This document shows, piece by piece, positions 8,505-17,941 of a stretch of DNA of 64,000 nt (the stretch's first letter is position 1; every line of letters starts with the position of its first letter). The position numbers and the translations under genes are program-made. The notes beneath the pieces were generated by a model. That model was not told where the DNA came from. It searched no databases and saw only the letters and a program-made list of their open reading frames with translations. Source of the DNA: Martinezella rhizogenes (GTDB taxonomy: Bacteria > Pseudomonadota > Alphaproteobacteria > Rhizobiales > Rhizobiaceae); assembly GCF_007002745.1 (NCBI RefSeq), contig NZ_SGNY01000002.1, positions 1-64,000 on the forward strand, given 5' to 3'.

Positions 8505-9074
8505 TTACTTCTTGCCGACGGTGACCTTGATCATCCGGTCGGGGTTGGAAACTTCGCCGTTGCTGCCGGCGCCGCGCTTGATCTTGTCCACGGCTTCCAT
8601 GCCGGATACGACCTTGCCGACCACGGTGTACTGGCCGTTCAGGAACGGGCCATCGGCAAACATGATGAAGAACTGCGAGTTGGCGGAATTCGGATCCTGC
8701 GAGCGGGCCATGCCGACCACACCGCGCGTGAACGGCGTCTTGGAGAACTCAGCCGGAATATCCGGCAGGTCAGAACCGCCGGTGCCGGCGCGCTGGGCGT
8801 TGAAGCTTTTTTCCATGTTGCCATACTGCACGTCGCCGGTCTGCGCCATGAAACCGTCGATGACGCGGTGGAAGGCGACGTTGTCATAAGCGCCCTTCTT
8901 GGCCAGTGCCTCGATCTGCGCCACGTGCTTGGGCGCGACTTCCGGCATCAGTTCGATGACGACGGGACCGTCCTTCAGCTGGACAGTGAGAAGTTCGGCG
9001 GCGGAAGCAATGGTGCTGGCGGCAAGCGCGCCTGCAAACATGGCGCCGGCAAAGGCAAATCGAACGAGTTTCAT
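8505..9074 (-). CDS. ppiA: Periplasmic cyclophilin-type peptidyl-prolyl cis-trans isomerase
   Basis: 189 residues with a Sec signal peptide (MKLVRFAFAGAMFAGALAAS..., probable cleavage after ASA near residue 25). The mature domain has FHRVIDGFMAQTGD, GMARSQDPNSANSQFFIMF and NGQYTVVGKVV, the cyclophilin active-site set. It likely assists folding of exported proteins. It is the first gene of the ppiA-ppiB pair and lies 29 bases after coaD in the same direction. Compared with the cytoplasmic copy, the usual tryptophan is replaced (QYTVVG instead of QYTVWG), as is common in bacterial periplasmic forms. Confidence 0.92.
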   Translation of the reverse strand: MKLVRFAFAGAMFAGALAASTIASAAELLTVQLKDGPVVIELMPEVAPKHVAQIEALAKKGAYDNVAFHRVIDGFMAQTGDVQYGNMEKSFNAQRAGTGGSDLPDIPAEFSKTPFTRGVVGMARSQDPNSANSQFFIMFADGPFLNGQYTVVGKVVSGMEAVDKIKRGAGSNGEVSNPDRMIKVTVGKK

Positions 9075-9103
9075 CGGATTGGCTCCAGAATGTGGGGCTG
9101 AAG

Positions 9104-9598
9104 TCAGCGCTTCAGCTTGGCGTTGAGGGCTTCAAGCACGGCTTTCGGCACGAAGGCATCGACATTGCCGCCCATGGCGGCGATCTGCCGGACCAATGTG
9201 GCTGTAATGGGTCGCGAAGATGTTCCAGCGGGCAGGAACACGGTCTGGATATCAGGCGCCATCTGGCGGTTCATGCCGGCCATCTGCATTTCATAGTCGA
9301 GATCGGTGCCATCGCGCAGGCCGCGCAGCAAAAGGCGCGCTCCGTGCTGGCGGGCGGCATCCACCACCAGATTGTCGAAGGAAACGACCTCCATACGCGC
9401 CGCCTCGGTGGGCAGCTGTTCGGCAAGCGCCTGCTTTATCAGCGCCGCCCGCTCATCAAAGCTGAACAGCGGCGCTTTTCCGGGATGAATGCCGACGGCA
9501 ACGATGACTTTCGACGCCACGTTCAGCGCCTGGATAAGCACATCCAGATGTCCGTTGGTCATCGGATCGAATGATCCTGGATAAAAGGCAATCGTCAT
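9104..9598 (-). CDS. coaD: Phosphopantetheine adenylyltransferase
   Basis: 164 residues from [20 protein letters not shown]; the open frame extends 34 codons upstream but that stretch is not family-like. CoaD transfers AMP from ATP to 4'-phosphopantetheine, the penultimate step of coenzyme A synthesis. The nucleotidyltransferase motif TNGH (about residues 15-18) and [20 protein letters not shown] are intact; the C-terminal ISSTLVR motif appears as ITATLVRQ. Three minus-strand genes follow closely (ppiA, ppiB), so they may share transcription. Confidence 0.95.
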   Translation of the reverse strand: MTIAFYPGSFDPMTNGHLDVLIQALNVASKVIVAVGIHPGKAPLFSFDERAALIKQALAEQLPTEAARMEVVSFDNLVVDAARQHGARLLLRGLRDGTDLDYEMQMAGMNRQMAPDIQTVFLPAGTSSRPITATLVRQIAAMGGNVDAFVPKAVLEALNAKLKR

Positions 9599-9826
9599 AT
9601 CGCTCTCAGATGGTGGGCGCGCTTCGATGCTGGGTATCATGTGCCCGCCTTTTGTCATGGAGAGCCACGCGGCGCAAGACATTATAACCGCGCAGCACAA
9701 CCGGAGCTGTGCCGTGAACCCGCGATGAATGGGCCGTTCAGTGCGGTTTCAGAGCTATTTTGTTTAAATGCACAACATCGGGAAACCGAAACGCCCCTCA
9801 CCCGTTAAGCATCCGGAGAATTGAAA

Positions 9827-9895
9827 ATGCTGGCCTTCATGATCGTCCTTTCGGTCATCGCATCATTCGCTGCCGAGTATCTTTTTCTCGAATGA
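9827..9895 (+). CDS. Tiny hydrophobic membrane peptide (22 aa)
   Basis: The frame encodes MLAFMIVLSVIASFAAEYLF plus LE. It is one transmembrane helix with almost nothing outside it. GGAG lies about nine bases before the ATG, a good ribosome site. It is the first of three consecutive small plus-strand genes, each with its own Shine-Dalgarno sequence. Function unknown; single-helix peptides of this size often modulate a membrane complex, but nothing here names the partner. Confidence 0.5.
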   Translation: MLAFMIVLSVIASFAAEYLFLE

Positions 9896-10035
9896 CGCCC
9901 TTAGCCAGTTTCCTGAACGCCAGATGAACAAGCCATTCAAGGAAGTTTCACAGGCGCGATGCTAATCGATTTTTACGATTGACGCGGAACATGTTGAGGC
10001 ATGGCGCGTTAAGAAAGAACCAAAGGAACGGACAG

Positions 10036-10215
10036 ATGTTTGTAAGAGAAAAACAGTCTACTTCGGCGAAAATCAGCGTCATCAGCACCGCCTGGACAGT
10101 ACTGGTTATCGCAATGGTAGCAACGACGTTTAGCCTTTATGAGCAGAAGCCTGAAGCCCAGGGACCGGACTATCCGCAGCTGACCGCCCGTTACCAGTAT
10201 ATGAATTATTACTGA
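10036..10215 (+). CDS. Small single-pass membrane protein (59 aa), unknown function
   Basis: The likely start is ATG 10036 (MFVREKQSTSAKIS...), preceded by AGGA about ten bases upstream; upstream in-frame starts lack a site. A basic N-terminus, one helix (STAWTVLVIAMVATTFSLYE) and a polar tail ending YQYMNYY predict an N-in protein with a periplasmic tail. It sits between two other tiny membrane-protein genes. No family recognised. Confidence 0.55.
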   Translation: MFVREKQSTSAKISVISTAWTVLVIAMVATTFSLYEQKPEAQGPDYPQLTARYQYMNYY

Positions 10216-10255
10216 TAACGGGGCCAATTTCCTCGAAACGACCGGAGACGATATC

Positions 10256-10390
10256 ATGTTCACATTTCTGACGATGCTTCTGGCCCTGATCAGCGTAATG
10301 TTCGTGACATCGATGATCTCCGTCATCGCCGAGATGCGGCGTGAAGACGAGGAATTCAAGGCGACGATCCGGCGCGACCGCGCTTTCTGA
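10256..10390 (+). CDS. Small membrane protein with charged C-terminus (44 aa)
   Basis: MFTFLTMLLALISVMFVTSM begins a helix of about 25 residues, followed by a charged tail (EMRREDEEFKATIRRDRAF) likely in the cytoplasm. GGAG precedes the ATG by about seven bases. A strong terminator hairpin follows within about 50 bases, closing this small-gene group. Function unknown. Confidence 0.55.
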   Translation: MFTFLTMLLALISVMFVTSMISVIAEMRREDEEFKATIRRDRAF

Positions 10391-10435
10391 GTGCGGCGAA
10401 CGGCCTTAACCGCCGGTTCAAAAACGATTCTTCGC

Positions 10436-10467
10436 AACCGCCTGGGCGCTCCGGGCGGTTTTATTTT
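10436..10467 (+). terminator. Rho-independent terminator after the small membrane-protein genes
   Basis: A seven-base-pair stem AACCGCC/GGCGGTT with an 11-base loop is followed by TTTATTTT. Confidence 0.75.
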
Positions 10468-10660
10468 GCGCCTCATTAAGGCGATGCGGCGAAGATGAAG
10501 GCGGAAAAACGTCGCTCCAATCACATAAGCGTTTTCAAAACCCCGTTTTTCCAAGGGAAATTCCCTTCAATTTCCGTTTGGATTGATTTAAGGAACGCCG
10601 ATACGTTGCGGGCCGGAAGGCTGGCGACCGCGATGACGTTCCTGTGAGGTTTGCATAACG

Positions 10661-12553
10661 ATGCTCGATTCCCTGAGAAATGCTTCTCGAACCCTGGCAG
10701 CCAAGCTGCTGCTTCTCCTGCTTGTTGTTTCGTTTGGCGTCTGGGGCGTCTCCGCATCGCTTGTCACCGCCAATTCCCACGCCGTCATGACGGTGGGTGA
10801 CCAGACGGTCAGCCCGGAGGAATTCCGCCTCGCCTATCAGCGCCAGATTTCCGATCTCAGCCGCCAGTTCGGCACAAGGCTGACGACCGAACAGGCCAAG
10901 GCCTTCGGCATCGACCGGCAGGTCTTCAGCCAGCTTGCGGCAGGGGCATCGCTTGACGAGCTTGCATCCAAGATGAATCTCGGCCTTTCGGAAGATCGCC
11001 TTGCCAAGCTCATTGCCGAAGACCCGGCCTTCAAGTCGGTCAACGGCCAGTTCGACCGCAACCTGTTCAGCGAACGCCTGCGCAATTCCGGCTTCCGCGA
11101 GGACGACTATATCAAGGAACGCAGCAAGGTTGCCGTCAGAAGCCAGATTGTCGAAGCCGTCTCGGATGGCTTTACCGCACCGCAGGTGCTGGTGGATGCG
11201 CTGAAGCAGTATCGCAACGAGCAGCGCGCCGTCGATTACGTCATTCTTTCCAACGCCGTCATCCCGCCGGTCAAGGCACCGGGCGACGACGTGCTCACCC
11301 CGTGGTTTGAAACCAACAAGACGAAATATCGCGCCCCGGAATTCCGCAAGTTCACCTATGTTAAGCTGGAACCGTCAGACATTGCCGATCAGTCCTCGGT
11401 GACCGAGGCGCAGATCGCCGCCTATTACAACAGCCACAAGGACAGCTTCCGCACCGCCGGCCGCCGTACGGTTGAACAGCTGACCTTTACGGACAAGGAA
11501 ATGGCTGCCGCGGCCGCCGAACAGATCCGCCTCGGCAACACCACCTATGATCAGGTGGTGAAGGATCAGGGCAAGACCGCTTCCGACGTGACGCTTGGCG
11601 AATTCACCAAGGATACCATCCCTGATCCGTCGATTGCCGACGCGGCCTTCGGCATCCAGAAGGATGGCGGCGTATCTGCCGTCGTTGAAGGCTCCTTCGG
11701 CCCGGTCATCCTGCGCGTCACCGGCATCAAGCCGGAAACCACCCGCACGCTGGATGAGGCCAGGGAAGATATCCGCAGGGATCTCGCCACCGCCGCTGCG
11801 GCGGAAGAAGTCACCAATGTGCACGACCGTTACGAGGATCTGCGCGCCGGTGGTTCGTCGCTTGCCGATGCCGCAAAGCAGCTGAACCTCAAGCCCGTCA
11901 CCATTGCCGCCATCGATGCCGCTGGCCTCGATGAAAAGGGTGACACGGTCGAAGGCCTGCCCTCGCCGCAGCTGGCACAGGAAGTCTTCAAGACCGAACC
12001 CGGCACCGAAGCCCTGCCGATCAATCTCGGCCGCGAAGGTTACATCTGGTTCGATGTCGAGCAGATCATCCCCGCCCGTGACCGCACGCTTGCCGAAGTC
12101 CGCGACGATGTCGTGGCCGACTGGACGTCCGAGCAGCAGCGTACAGCACTGGCCGCCAAGGCCGACGAACTGAAGGCCCGCGTTGAAAAGGGCGAAACGC
12201 TCGAGGCTGTTGCCGGCGAGCTCAGCCTTGCCGTCGAGCAGAAATCCGGCCTGCGCCGCACCAGCGAGGATGCGATTTTCGGCCGCCAGACGATTGCCGC
12301 CGTTTTCTCCGGCGCTGAAGGCGTGGTTGGCACGGCGGCAGATGCCGATGGTTCCAGCCGCATCCTCTTCAAGGTCACATCGGTTGACACCAACGCCCCT
12401 GCCGACGCGCTTGCCAATGACGACCAGCAGTTTACCGCCATTGCCCGTGCAGCCGGCGACGATATGCTGGACCAGATGGTCAACCGTCTGCAGAACGACT
12501 ATGGTGTGACCATCAATCAGGCCCTCGCCGATCAGGCGATGGTCGGCTTCTGA
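10661..12553 (+). CDS. PpiD-like periplasmic chaperone / parvulin-type peptidyl-prolyl isomerase
   Basis: 630 residues: a short cytoplasmic start, one membrane anchor (about residues 14-35, [20 protein letters not shown]), a SurA-N-type chaperone region (to about 240), a parvulin-like PPIC domain (about 245-370, [13 protein letters not shown]...[18 protein letters not shown]) and a long C-terminal chaperone region. PpiD-type proteins sit at the periplasmic side of the Sec translocon and help exported proteins fold. GTGAGG precedes the ATG. It lies 16 bases before trpD, in the same direction. The PPIC domain looks degenerate, so chaperone action may matter more than isomerase activity. Confidence 0.88.
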   Translation: MLDSLRNASRTLAAKLLLLLLVVSFGVWGVSASLVTANSHAVMTVGDQTVSPEEFRLAYQRQISDLSRQFGTRLTTEQAKAFGIDRQVFSQLAAGASLDELASKMNLGLSEDRLAKLIAEDPAFKSVNGQFDRNLFSERLRNSGFREDDYIKERSKVAVRSQIVEAVSDGFTAPQVLVDALKQYRNEQRAVDYVILSNAVIPPVKAPGDDVLTPWFETNKTKYRAPEFRKFTYVKLEPSDIADQSSVTEAQIAAYYNSHKDSFRTAGRRTVEQLTFTDKEMAAAAAEQIRLGNTTYDQVVKDQGKTASDVTLGEFTKDTIPDPSIADAAFGIQKDGGVSAVVEGSFGPVILRVTGIKPETTRTLDEAREDIRRDLATAAAAEEVTNVHDRYEDLRAGGSSLADAAKQLNLKPVTIAAIDAAGLDEKGDTVEGLPSPQLAQEVFKTEPGTEALPINLGREGYIWFDVEQIIPARDRTLAEVRDDVVADWTSEQQRTALAAKADELKARVEKGETLEAVAGELSLAVEQKSGLRRTSEDAIFGRQTIAAVFSGAEGVVGTAADADGSSRILFKVTSVDTNAPADALANDDQQFTAIARAAGDDMLDQMVNRLQNDYGVTINQALADQAMVGF

Positions 12554-12569
12554 CCGGGGGGCGGAAACC

Positions 12570-13613
12570 ATGGCCGAACTGAAGCCGCTGATCGCCAAGG
12601 TCGCGAACGGAGAAAGCCTGAACCGCGAGGATGCGCGGACGGCCTTCGACATTCTGATGTCGGGCGAAGCCACCCCGTCGCAGATCGGCGGTTTCCTGAT
12701 GGCGCTGCGCGTGCGCGGCGAAACGGTCGACGAAATCGTCGGCGCCGTTTCCTCCATGCGCGCCCGCATGCTGCCGGTCTCGGCCCCCGCCAATGCCATC
12801 GATATCGTCGGAACCGGCGGTGATGGCATCGGCACCTATAATATCTCGACACTGGCTTCGATCATCGTTGCCGGCACGGGCCTGCCGGTCGCCAAGCATG
12901 GCAACCGGGCGCTGAGCTCCAAATCCGGCACGGCGGATGCCTTGTCCGCTCTTGGCGTCAAGCTCGATATCGGTCCCGATCTCATCGCCCGCTGCATCGC
13001 AGAGGCGGGACTTGGCTTCATGTTCGCGCAGATGCACCACTCCGCCATGCGCCATGTCGGCCCGAGCCGGGTCGAACTCGGCACAAGGACGATTTTCAAC
13101 CTGCTCGGCCCGCTCTCCAACCCGGCGGGTGCAAAGCGCCAATTGCTCGGCGTGTTTTCGCCGCGCTGGCTGGTGCCGCTTGCCGAAGTGCTGCGCGATC
13201 TCGGTTCGGAAAGCATCTGGGTCGTCCATGGCGATGGTATGGATGAAGTCACCACGACAGGCGTCACCCATGTCGCCGCGCTGGAAGATGGCAAGATCCG
13301 CACTTTCGATCTGACCCCGAAAGATTTCGGCGTCGACGTTGCGGCGATGGCTGATCTGAAAGGCGGCGACGGTATTGCCAATGCGGCAGCCCTGCGCGAC
13401 GTCCTGTCGGGCAAGCGCAATGCCTATCGTGACGTGTCGCTCTGCAACGCGGCGGCTGCCCTTGTCATCGCCGGCAAGGCCGAAACATTGGGTCAGGCGA
13501 TGACGATCGTCAGCGAAGCGCTCGACAGCGGTGCGGCGGCAGCAGCACTCGACCGTCTGGTCGCCGTTTCCAATGAAGCCGATGCCGCGCAGGCCGACCA
13601 CAAGCAGGAATGA
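12570..13613 (+). CDS. trpD: Anthranilate phosphoribosyltransferase
   Basis: 347 residues, normal length. It joins anthranilate to PRPP in tryptophan synthesis. The PRPP-binding glycine loop [14 protein letters not shown] (about residues 78-91) and [21 protein letters not shown] are conserved, as are [20 protein letters not shown] and [13 protein letters not shown]. It is the first member of trpD-trpC-moaC-moeA, with gaps of 10, 7 and 0 bases, a layout known from other rhizobia. Confidence 0.96.
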   Translation: MAELKPLIAKVANGESLNREDARTAFDILMSGEATPSQIGGFLMALRVRGETVDEIVGAVSSMRARMLPVSAPANAIDIVGTGGDGIGTYNISTLASIIVAGTGLPVAKHGNRALSSKSGTADALSALGVKLDIGPDLIARCIAEAGLGFMFAQMHHSAMRHVGPSRVELGTRTIFNLLGPLSNPAGAKRQLLGVFSPRWLVPLAEVLRDLGSESIWVVHGDGMDEVTTTGVTHVAALEDGKIRTFDLTPKDFGVDVAAMADLKGGDGIANAAALRDVLSGKRNAYRDVSLCNAAAALVIAGKAETLGQAMTIVSEALDSGAAAAALDRLVAVSNEADAAQADHKQE

Positions 13614-13623
13614 AAGCGAGACC

Positions 13624-14439
13624 ATGAGCGACATTCTGAAAAAGATCGAGATCTACAAGCGCGAGGAAATCGCCGCTGCCAAGGCGAAGACCTCGCTGGC
13701 CGATCTCAAGGCCATGGCCGCTGACCAGAGTGCGCCGCGTGGTTTCTACAAGGCGCTCCGGGCAAAGCAGGCCGAAGGCAAGTTCGGCCTGATCGCCGAG
13801 ATCAAAAAGGCCAGCCCGTCGAAAGGCCTCATCCGCCCGGATTTCGATCCGCCGGCGCTGGCTGCTGCCTATGAGGCGGGCGGTGCCGCCTGTCTTTCGG
13901 TGCTGACGGACAGCCCGAGCTTTCAGGGCGCACCGGAATTCCTGACCGCCGCCCGCAATGCCTGCGCTCTGCCGGCTCTGCGCAAGGATTTCATGTTCGA
14001 GACCTATCAGGTGCATGAGGCCCGTGCCTGGGGCGCGGACTGCATTCTCCTCATCATGGCATCGCTCTCTGACGACGAGGCCAAGCGCCTCGAAGACGAG
14101 GCTTTCGCACTCGGCATGGATGTGCTGGTCGAGGTGCATGATGCAGAGGAAACCGAACGGGCCCTGAAGCTCGCCTCGCCGCTTCTCGGCATCAACAACC
14201 GCAACCTGCGCACCTTCGAAGTCGGTCTCGAAACCAGCGAGAAGCTGGCGGGCCTCGTACCGGCCGACAAGCTGCTGGTCGGCGAAAGCGGTATCTTCAC
14301 CTATGAGGATTGCCAGCGCCTCGAAAAAAGCGGCATCAGCACCTTCCTCGTCGGCGAAAGCCTGATGCGCAAGGATGATGTGACGGCGGCCACCAAGGCG
14401 CTGCTGACGGGCCAATCCGGCATTCTGGCAGCGGAGTAA
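13624..14439 (+). CDS. trpC: Indole-3-glycerol phosphate synthase
   Basis: 271 residues starting at [16 protein letters not shown], the standard N-terminus; a longer in-frame opening overlaps trpD and is rejected. A TIM barrel that converts CdRP to indole-3-glycerol phosphate. Catalytic strands are seen: [16 protein letters not shown] (lysine and glutamate), [13 protein letters not shown] (lysine), [14 protein letters not shown] and [11 protein letters not shown]. It is not fused to trpF. It lies ten bases after trpD. Confidence 0.96.
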   Translation: MSDILKKIEIYKREEIAAAKAKTSLADLKAMAADQSAPRGFYKALRAKQAEGKFGLIAEIKKASPSKGLIRPDFDPPALAAAYEAGGAACLSVLTDSPSFQGAPEFLTAARNACALPALRKDFMFETYQVHEARAWGADCILLIMASLSDDEAKRLEDEAFALGMDVLVEVHDAEETERALKLASPLLGINNRNLRTFEVGLETSEKLAGLVPADKLLVGESGIFTYEDCQRLEKSGISTFLVGESLMRKDDVTAATKALLTGQSGILAAE

Positions 14440-14446
14440 ATCCCCG

Positions 14447-14938
14447 ATGAGCGAGGCCTCAAAGCTCACCCATCTCGATGCCAGCGGCGAGGCGCATATG
14501 GTCGATGTCGGCGACAAGGTGGAAACCATCCGTGTCGCCGTCGCCGAAGGCTTCGTGAAGATGAAACCGGAAACGCTGGCGCTCATCCGCGACGGCAACG
14601 CCAAGAAGGGCGATGTCATCGGCACCGCGCGCCTTGCCGGCATCATGGCCGCCAAGCAGACGGCCAATCTCATCCCGCTCTGCCATCCCTTGATGCTGAC
14701 CAAGGTCGCGGTGGACATTACCGAAGATACCACCCTGCCCGGCCTGCGCGTCGAAGCCATGGTGAAACTGTCGGGCAAGACCGGTGTGGAGATGGAAGCG
14801 CTGACCGCCGTCTCCATCGCCTGCCTGACGATCTATGACATGGCCAAGGCTGCCGACAAGGCGATGGAAATCGTCAATATCCGCCTGCTCGAAAAAAGCG
14901 GTGGCAAATCCGGTGATTTTCGCCGGCAGGAGAGCTGA
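14447..14938 (+). CDS. moaC: Cyclic pyranopterin monophosphate synthase
   Basis: 163 residues. With MoaA it turns GTP into cyclic pyranopterin monophosphate, the first molybdenum cofactor intermediate. Family motifs: [19 protein letters not shown] near the N-terminus, [20 protein letters not shown], the active-site LIPLCHPL and [20 protein letters not shown]. The stop directly abuts the moeA start, indicating coupled translation. Confidence 0.96.
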   Translation: MSEASKLTHLDASGEAHMVDVGDKVETIRVAVAEGFVKMKPETLALIRDGNAKKGDVIGTARLAGIMAAKQTANLIPLCHPLMLTKVAVDITEDTTLPGLRVEAMVKLSGKTGVEMEALTAVSIACLTIYDMAKAADKAMEIVNIRLLEKSGGKSGDFRRQES

Positions 14939-16156
14939 ATGAAACCGCTGCTGCCCGTAGATGATGCCACACGGCGCCTTCTGGAAGCGGCGGTTCCTGT
15001 AACCGACAGCGAAACCCTGCCGCTTGCCGAATGTGATGGCCGCGTCCTCTCGGCCGATCTGGCGGCGCGCCTCACCCAGCCGCCTTTTGACGCCTCCGCC
15101 ATGGATGGCTACGCGCTGCGCAGCGTCGATGCATCTGAAATCGGCTCAGTCCTGACCGTCATCGGCCAGGCGGCTGCCGGCCATGCCTTTACCGGCACTC
15201 TGGGTGAAGGCGAAGCAGTGCGCATCTTCACCGGCGCGCCCGTGCCGGAGGGAGCCGATACCATCCTCATTCAGGAAGATGCGGAGGTGCTGGAAGGCGG
15301 CAAGATCCGCACCACCTTCGAAGTCACCGCAGGGAGACACATTCGCCCGCGCGGGCAGGATTTTGCGCAGGGCGAAACGGTTCTGCAAGCCGGGCGCGAA
15401 CTTGGCTTCACCGACCTGACACTTGCGGCGGCCATGAACCACGCCACGCTGGCTGTCTATCGCAGGCCGCGCATCGCCATCCTCGCCACTGGCGACGAAC
15501 TGCTGCCGCCAGGCAGCACGCCGAACCCGGCCCAGATCATCGCCTCCAACACTTTTGGCGTCGCTGCCCTCGCCCGTCAGGCGGGGGCCGATATTCTCGA
15601 CCTCGGCATCATCGCCGATGACGATACGCTGATCCGCGCCGCCATCGGCAAGGCTGTCGCAGCCAAGGTGGATGTGCTGGTGACGTTGGGCGGCGCCTCC
15701 GTCGGCGACCACGATCTCGTGCAGGCGGCATTGAAGGCGGAAGGCATGCAGCTGGATTTCTGGCGCATCGCCATGCGTCCCGGAAAGCCGCTGATGGTCG
15801 GCGCGATCGGCACCATGCAGGTTCTCGGCCTGCCCGGAAACCCGGTCGCCAGCCTCGTCTGCAGCCTGTTGTTTCTCGAACCGCTGATCCGCCGGATCGG
15901 CCGCCGCGTGCCTCTGCAACGCACAGCGACAGTCAGAATCGCAACGCCGCTGAAGGCCAATGACCATCGGCAGGATTATCTTCGCGCCCGTCTCCGCACC
16001 GACGACAGCGGTGAACGCGTGGCGGAAGCCTATGCCAAACAGGATTCATCGATGATGAACATCCTTGCCCATTCCGATGTCCTGATCATCCGTCCGCCGC
16101 ATGCGCCGGAAGCACCGGCAGGCACGGAATGCCCGGTTATAAAGCTCAGGACCTGA
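14939..16156 (+). CDS. moeA: Molybdopterin molybdenumtransferase
   Basis: 405 residues. It inserts molybdate into adenylated molybdopterin. The order of domains is usual: N-terminal PFDASAMDGYALR (about residues 44-56), the GAPVPEGADTI region, the central MoaB/Mog-like domain with ATGDELLPPG and TLGGASVGDHDLV, GLPGNPVASLVC, and the C-terminal beta domain. It is the last gene of the trp-moa operon; an imperfect hairpin lies shortly after the stop. Confidence 0.95.
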   Translation: MKPLLPVDDATRRLLEAAVPVTDSETLPLAECDGRVLSADLAARLTQPPFDASAMDGYALRSVDASEIGSVLTVIGQAAAGHAFTGTLGEGEAVRIFTGAPVPEGADTILIQEDAEVLEGGKIRTTFEVTAGRHIRPRGQDFAQGETVLQAGRELGFTDLTLAAAMNHATLAVYRRPRIAILATGDELLPPGSTPNPAQIIASNTFGVAALARQAGADILDLGIIADDDTLIRAAIGKAVAAKVDVLVTLGGASVGDHDLVQAALKAEGMQLDFWRIAMRPGKPLMVGAIGTMQVLGLPGNPVASLVCSLLFLEPLIRRIGRRVPLQRTATVRIATPLKANDHRQDYLRARLRTDDSGERVAEAYAKQDSSMMNILAHSDVLIIRPPHAPEAPAGTECPVIKLRT

Positions 16157-16647
16157 CGCCGCCGGATCGAAGTGGTCCTGAGAACGGCGCACCGTTTCAA
16201 AAGCGTGACAAATATCATGTCTATACCGGCGCAAACCGCGCCGTTTGGCGTTGAGACGACCAAATAAAAACTGTAAGATTCTTGTGTATAGACATAATCG
16301 GCGAAGTTTGCCGCCTATAGGTCATGTCTTACCGAATTGAAAAAAGGCACTGACCTGACGTTTCCCTTCGTTGTACCCTGCATTGCTGTGCCAAAATAAA
16401 TCACTCGAAAAGCGTTATCGGGATTGACAGAATAAATACGATGCTGTCACCAAGGCGCACAGTAGAGGGAAAAAACACCGGAAATCTCTAAAAATGAAAA
16501 TTACTTATAATTATCAATTAAATAAGATAAAAATCAGCGAAAATGGAATTTCCGGGAACAAAAATTAGTTTTCTATAAATTAAGCTTTCCAAAACAGCCC
16601 GCATAATAATAATCATAGTCTATAAGCAGACTCACTGGAGTTTCTTG
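16157..16647. other. Long AT-rich intergenic region upstream of the diguanylate cyclase gene
   Basis: No credible gene is present. The first 100 bases hold an imperfect hairpin (CGCAAAC-cgcgcc-GTTTGGCG) that may end the moeA transcript. From about 16440 onward the DNA is strikingly AT-rich with many A/T tracts. An inverted repeat TGACAG-13 bases-CTGTCA lies at 16425-16449, its left arm overlapping a TTGACA. AT-rich promoters of this kind are typical targets of MucR/Ros-type regulators in rhizobia; that binding is an inference. Confidence 0.6.
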
Positions 16648-17718
16648 ATGAACACGGCATCCACGCCCAAAACAACGGGACCCGACATTGCCGGGCAGAT
16701 TGCCTACGCCATGCGGAGCATGGGTGTTTCGCCGATCCCGCGTAATTACAGCCTTTTCTACGAAGCCTATATCGGCTCGAACCCGGCGCTGACCAAGGAT
16801 CTGGCGGCACTTGGGAGCCGGGCCACGCAGGAGGATCTGGACGAACTGTCCACGCGCTACGGCGAAAGCAATCCGGTCAGGGCAATCGACGACGCGCATG
16901 AAAAGCTCAGGCGCGAACTGGAAGCGTTGCTGGGTACGTTGCGGCGGGAGCAATCCTCCATCGAGAACTACAACAGGATACTTGGCGAAACGCGCCAGCG
17001 CATCGATGACAAGAACGCCTCCAGCACCAATATTCTGAAGAATGCGATCCTGTTGCTGGCCGAAGCCACGGGCACGAAGATCATCGACGGCGAGAAGGCG
17101 TTTAACGACGTCAATCGCCATGCCGAAGAAATGCATCAGGTCCGTCTGGAACTGGATGAATATAAGCGCATCGCCAATACAGACTCGCTGACGCGCCTTT
17201 CCAACCGCCGGGCTTTCGATGACCGGCTGGCTTCCGTCTATGACAGCTCGATCGGCCTGCAATATACATCGCTGGTGCTGCTCGATATCGATCATTTCAA
17301 GCGGATAAACGATACGTTCGGCCATCCCGTCGGTGACAAGATTTTGGCAACCGTCGCCTCGGTCATCCGCGCCAATGTCCGCAAGGATGGCTTCGTCGCA
17401 AGAAGCGGCGGTGAGGAATTCGCGATCATTCTCGACGGCAATACGCCGGAGGAAGTCATGGTGATGTGCGAGCGCATCCGCCTGTCGCTGGAAAGCACGC
17501 CCTTCCGCAATTCACGATCGGGCGCCGATTATGGCACGGTGACGATCTCCATCGGCTTCGCATCCGCTTCACAGGCCAACAATCCGGGCGAGCTTTATGG
17601 CCATGCCGATACGGCGCTCTACCACGCCAAGGAAACCGGCAGAAACCGCTCCGTCTTTTACGAGGACGGCATGCAGAAGAACTATACCGGCAAGAACTGG
17701 CTTATCTACCGGACGTGA
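16648..17718 (+). CDS. dgcB: Diguanylate cyclase (GGDEF), probable DgcB
   Basis: 356 residues from ATG 16648 (GGAG seven bases upstream); the TTG one codon earlier is less likely. It makes cyclic di-GMP from two GTP. The N-terminal ~165 residues have no membrane segment and include a heptad-rich stretch (about 85-165). The GGDEF domain spans about 180-345, with the active site RSGGEEFAIILDG. The allosteric I-site position that is normally RxxD reads RKDG, so product inhibition may be weak. Identification as DgcB rests on gene order relative to exoR as remembered for A. fabrum C58, where DgcB promotes unipolar polysaccharide and biofilm formation. The very AT-rich upstream region suggests strong regulation. 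Confidence 0.85.
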   Translation: MNTASTPKTTGPDIAGQIAYAMRSMGVSPIPRNYSLFYEAYIGSNPALTKDLAALGSRATQEDLDELSTRYGESNPVRAIDDAHEKLRRELEALLGTLRREQSSIENYNRILGETRQRIDDKNASSTNILKNAILLLAEATGTKIIDGEKAFNDVNRHAEEMHQVRLELDEYKRIANTDSLTRLSNRRAFDDRLASVYDSSIGLQYTSLVLLDIDHFKRINDTFGHPVGDKILATVASVIRANVRKDGFVARSGGEEFAIILDGNTPEEVMVMCERIRLSLESTPFRNSRSGADYGTVTISIGFASASQANNPGELYGHADTALYHAKETGRNRSVFYEDGMQKNYTGKNWLIYRT

Positions 17719-17766
17719 CGCGTAATGCGCCAGTTCGGGTGCACTAAAACCACCCTGCTTCCCCTA

Positions 17767-17883
17767 CCCTCATTCCTGTGCTTGTCACAGGAATGTAGCC
17801 GGCCAAGGTCCTGGGCTGAAAAACTCCCTCCGCCACGCAGACGCGCGTCGACTGGTGTGCTGTGACGGGCACAGCAATGAGGG
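17767..17883. repeat. Intergenic mosaic element (RIME-like), copy A
   Basis: Outer arms CCTCATTCCTGTGCTTGTCA and its near complement ...GGGCACAGCAATGAGGG bracket a middle module containing CAAGGTCCTGGGCTGAA and ACGCGCGTCGACTGG. The right arm has diverged. It lies between convergent genes. Related copies are at 20568, 25823, 29452 and 57731. Confidence 0.75.
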
Positions 17884-17941
17884 AAGAGGAAAGACGTCAG
17901 CCTGTCGTTACATTGATATGAGCAATCTTGGCGACAACCCC

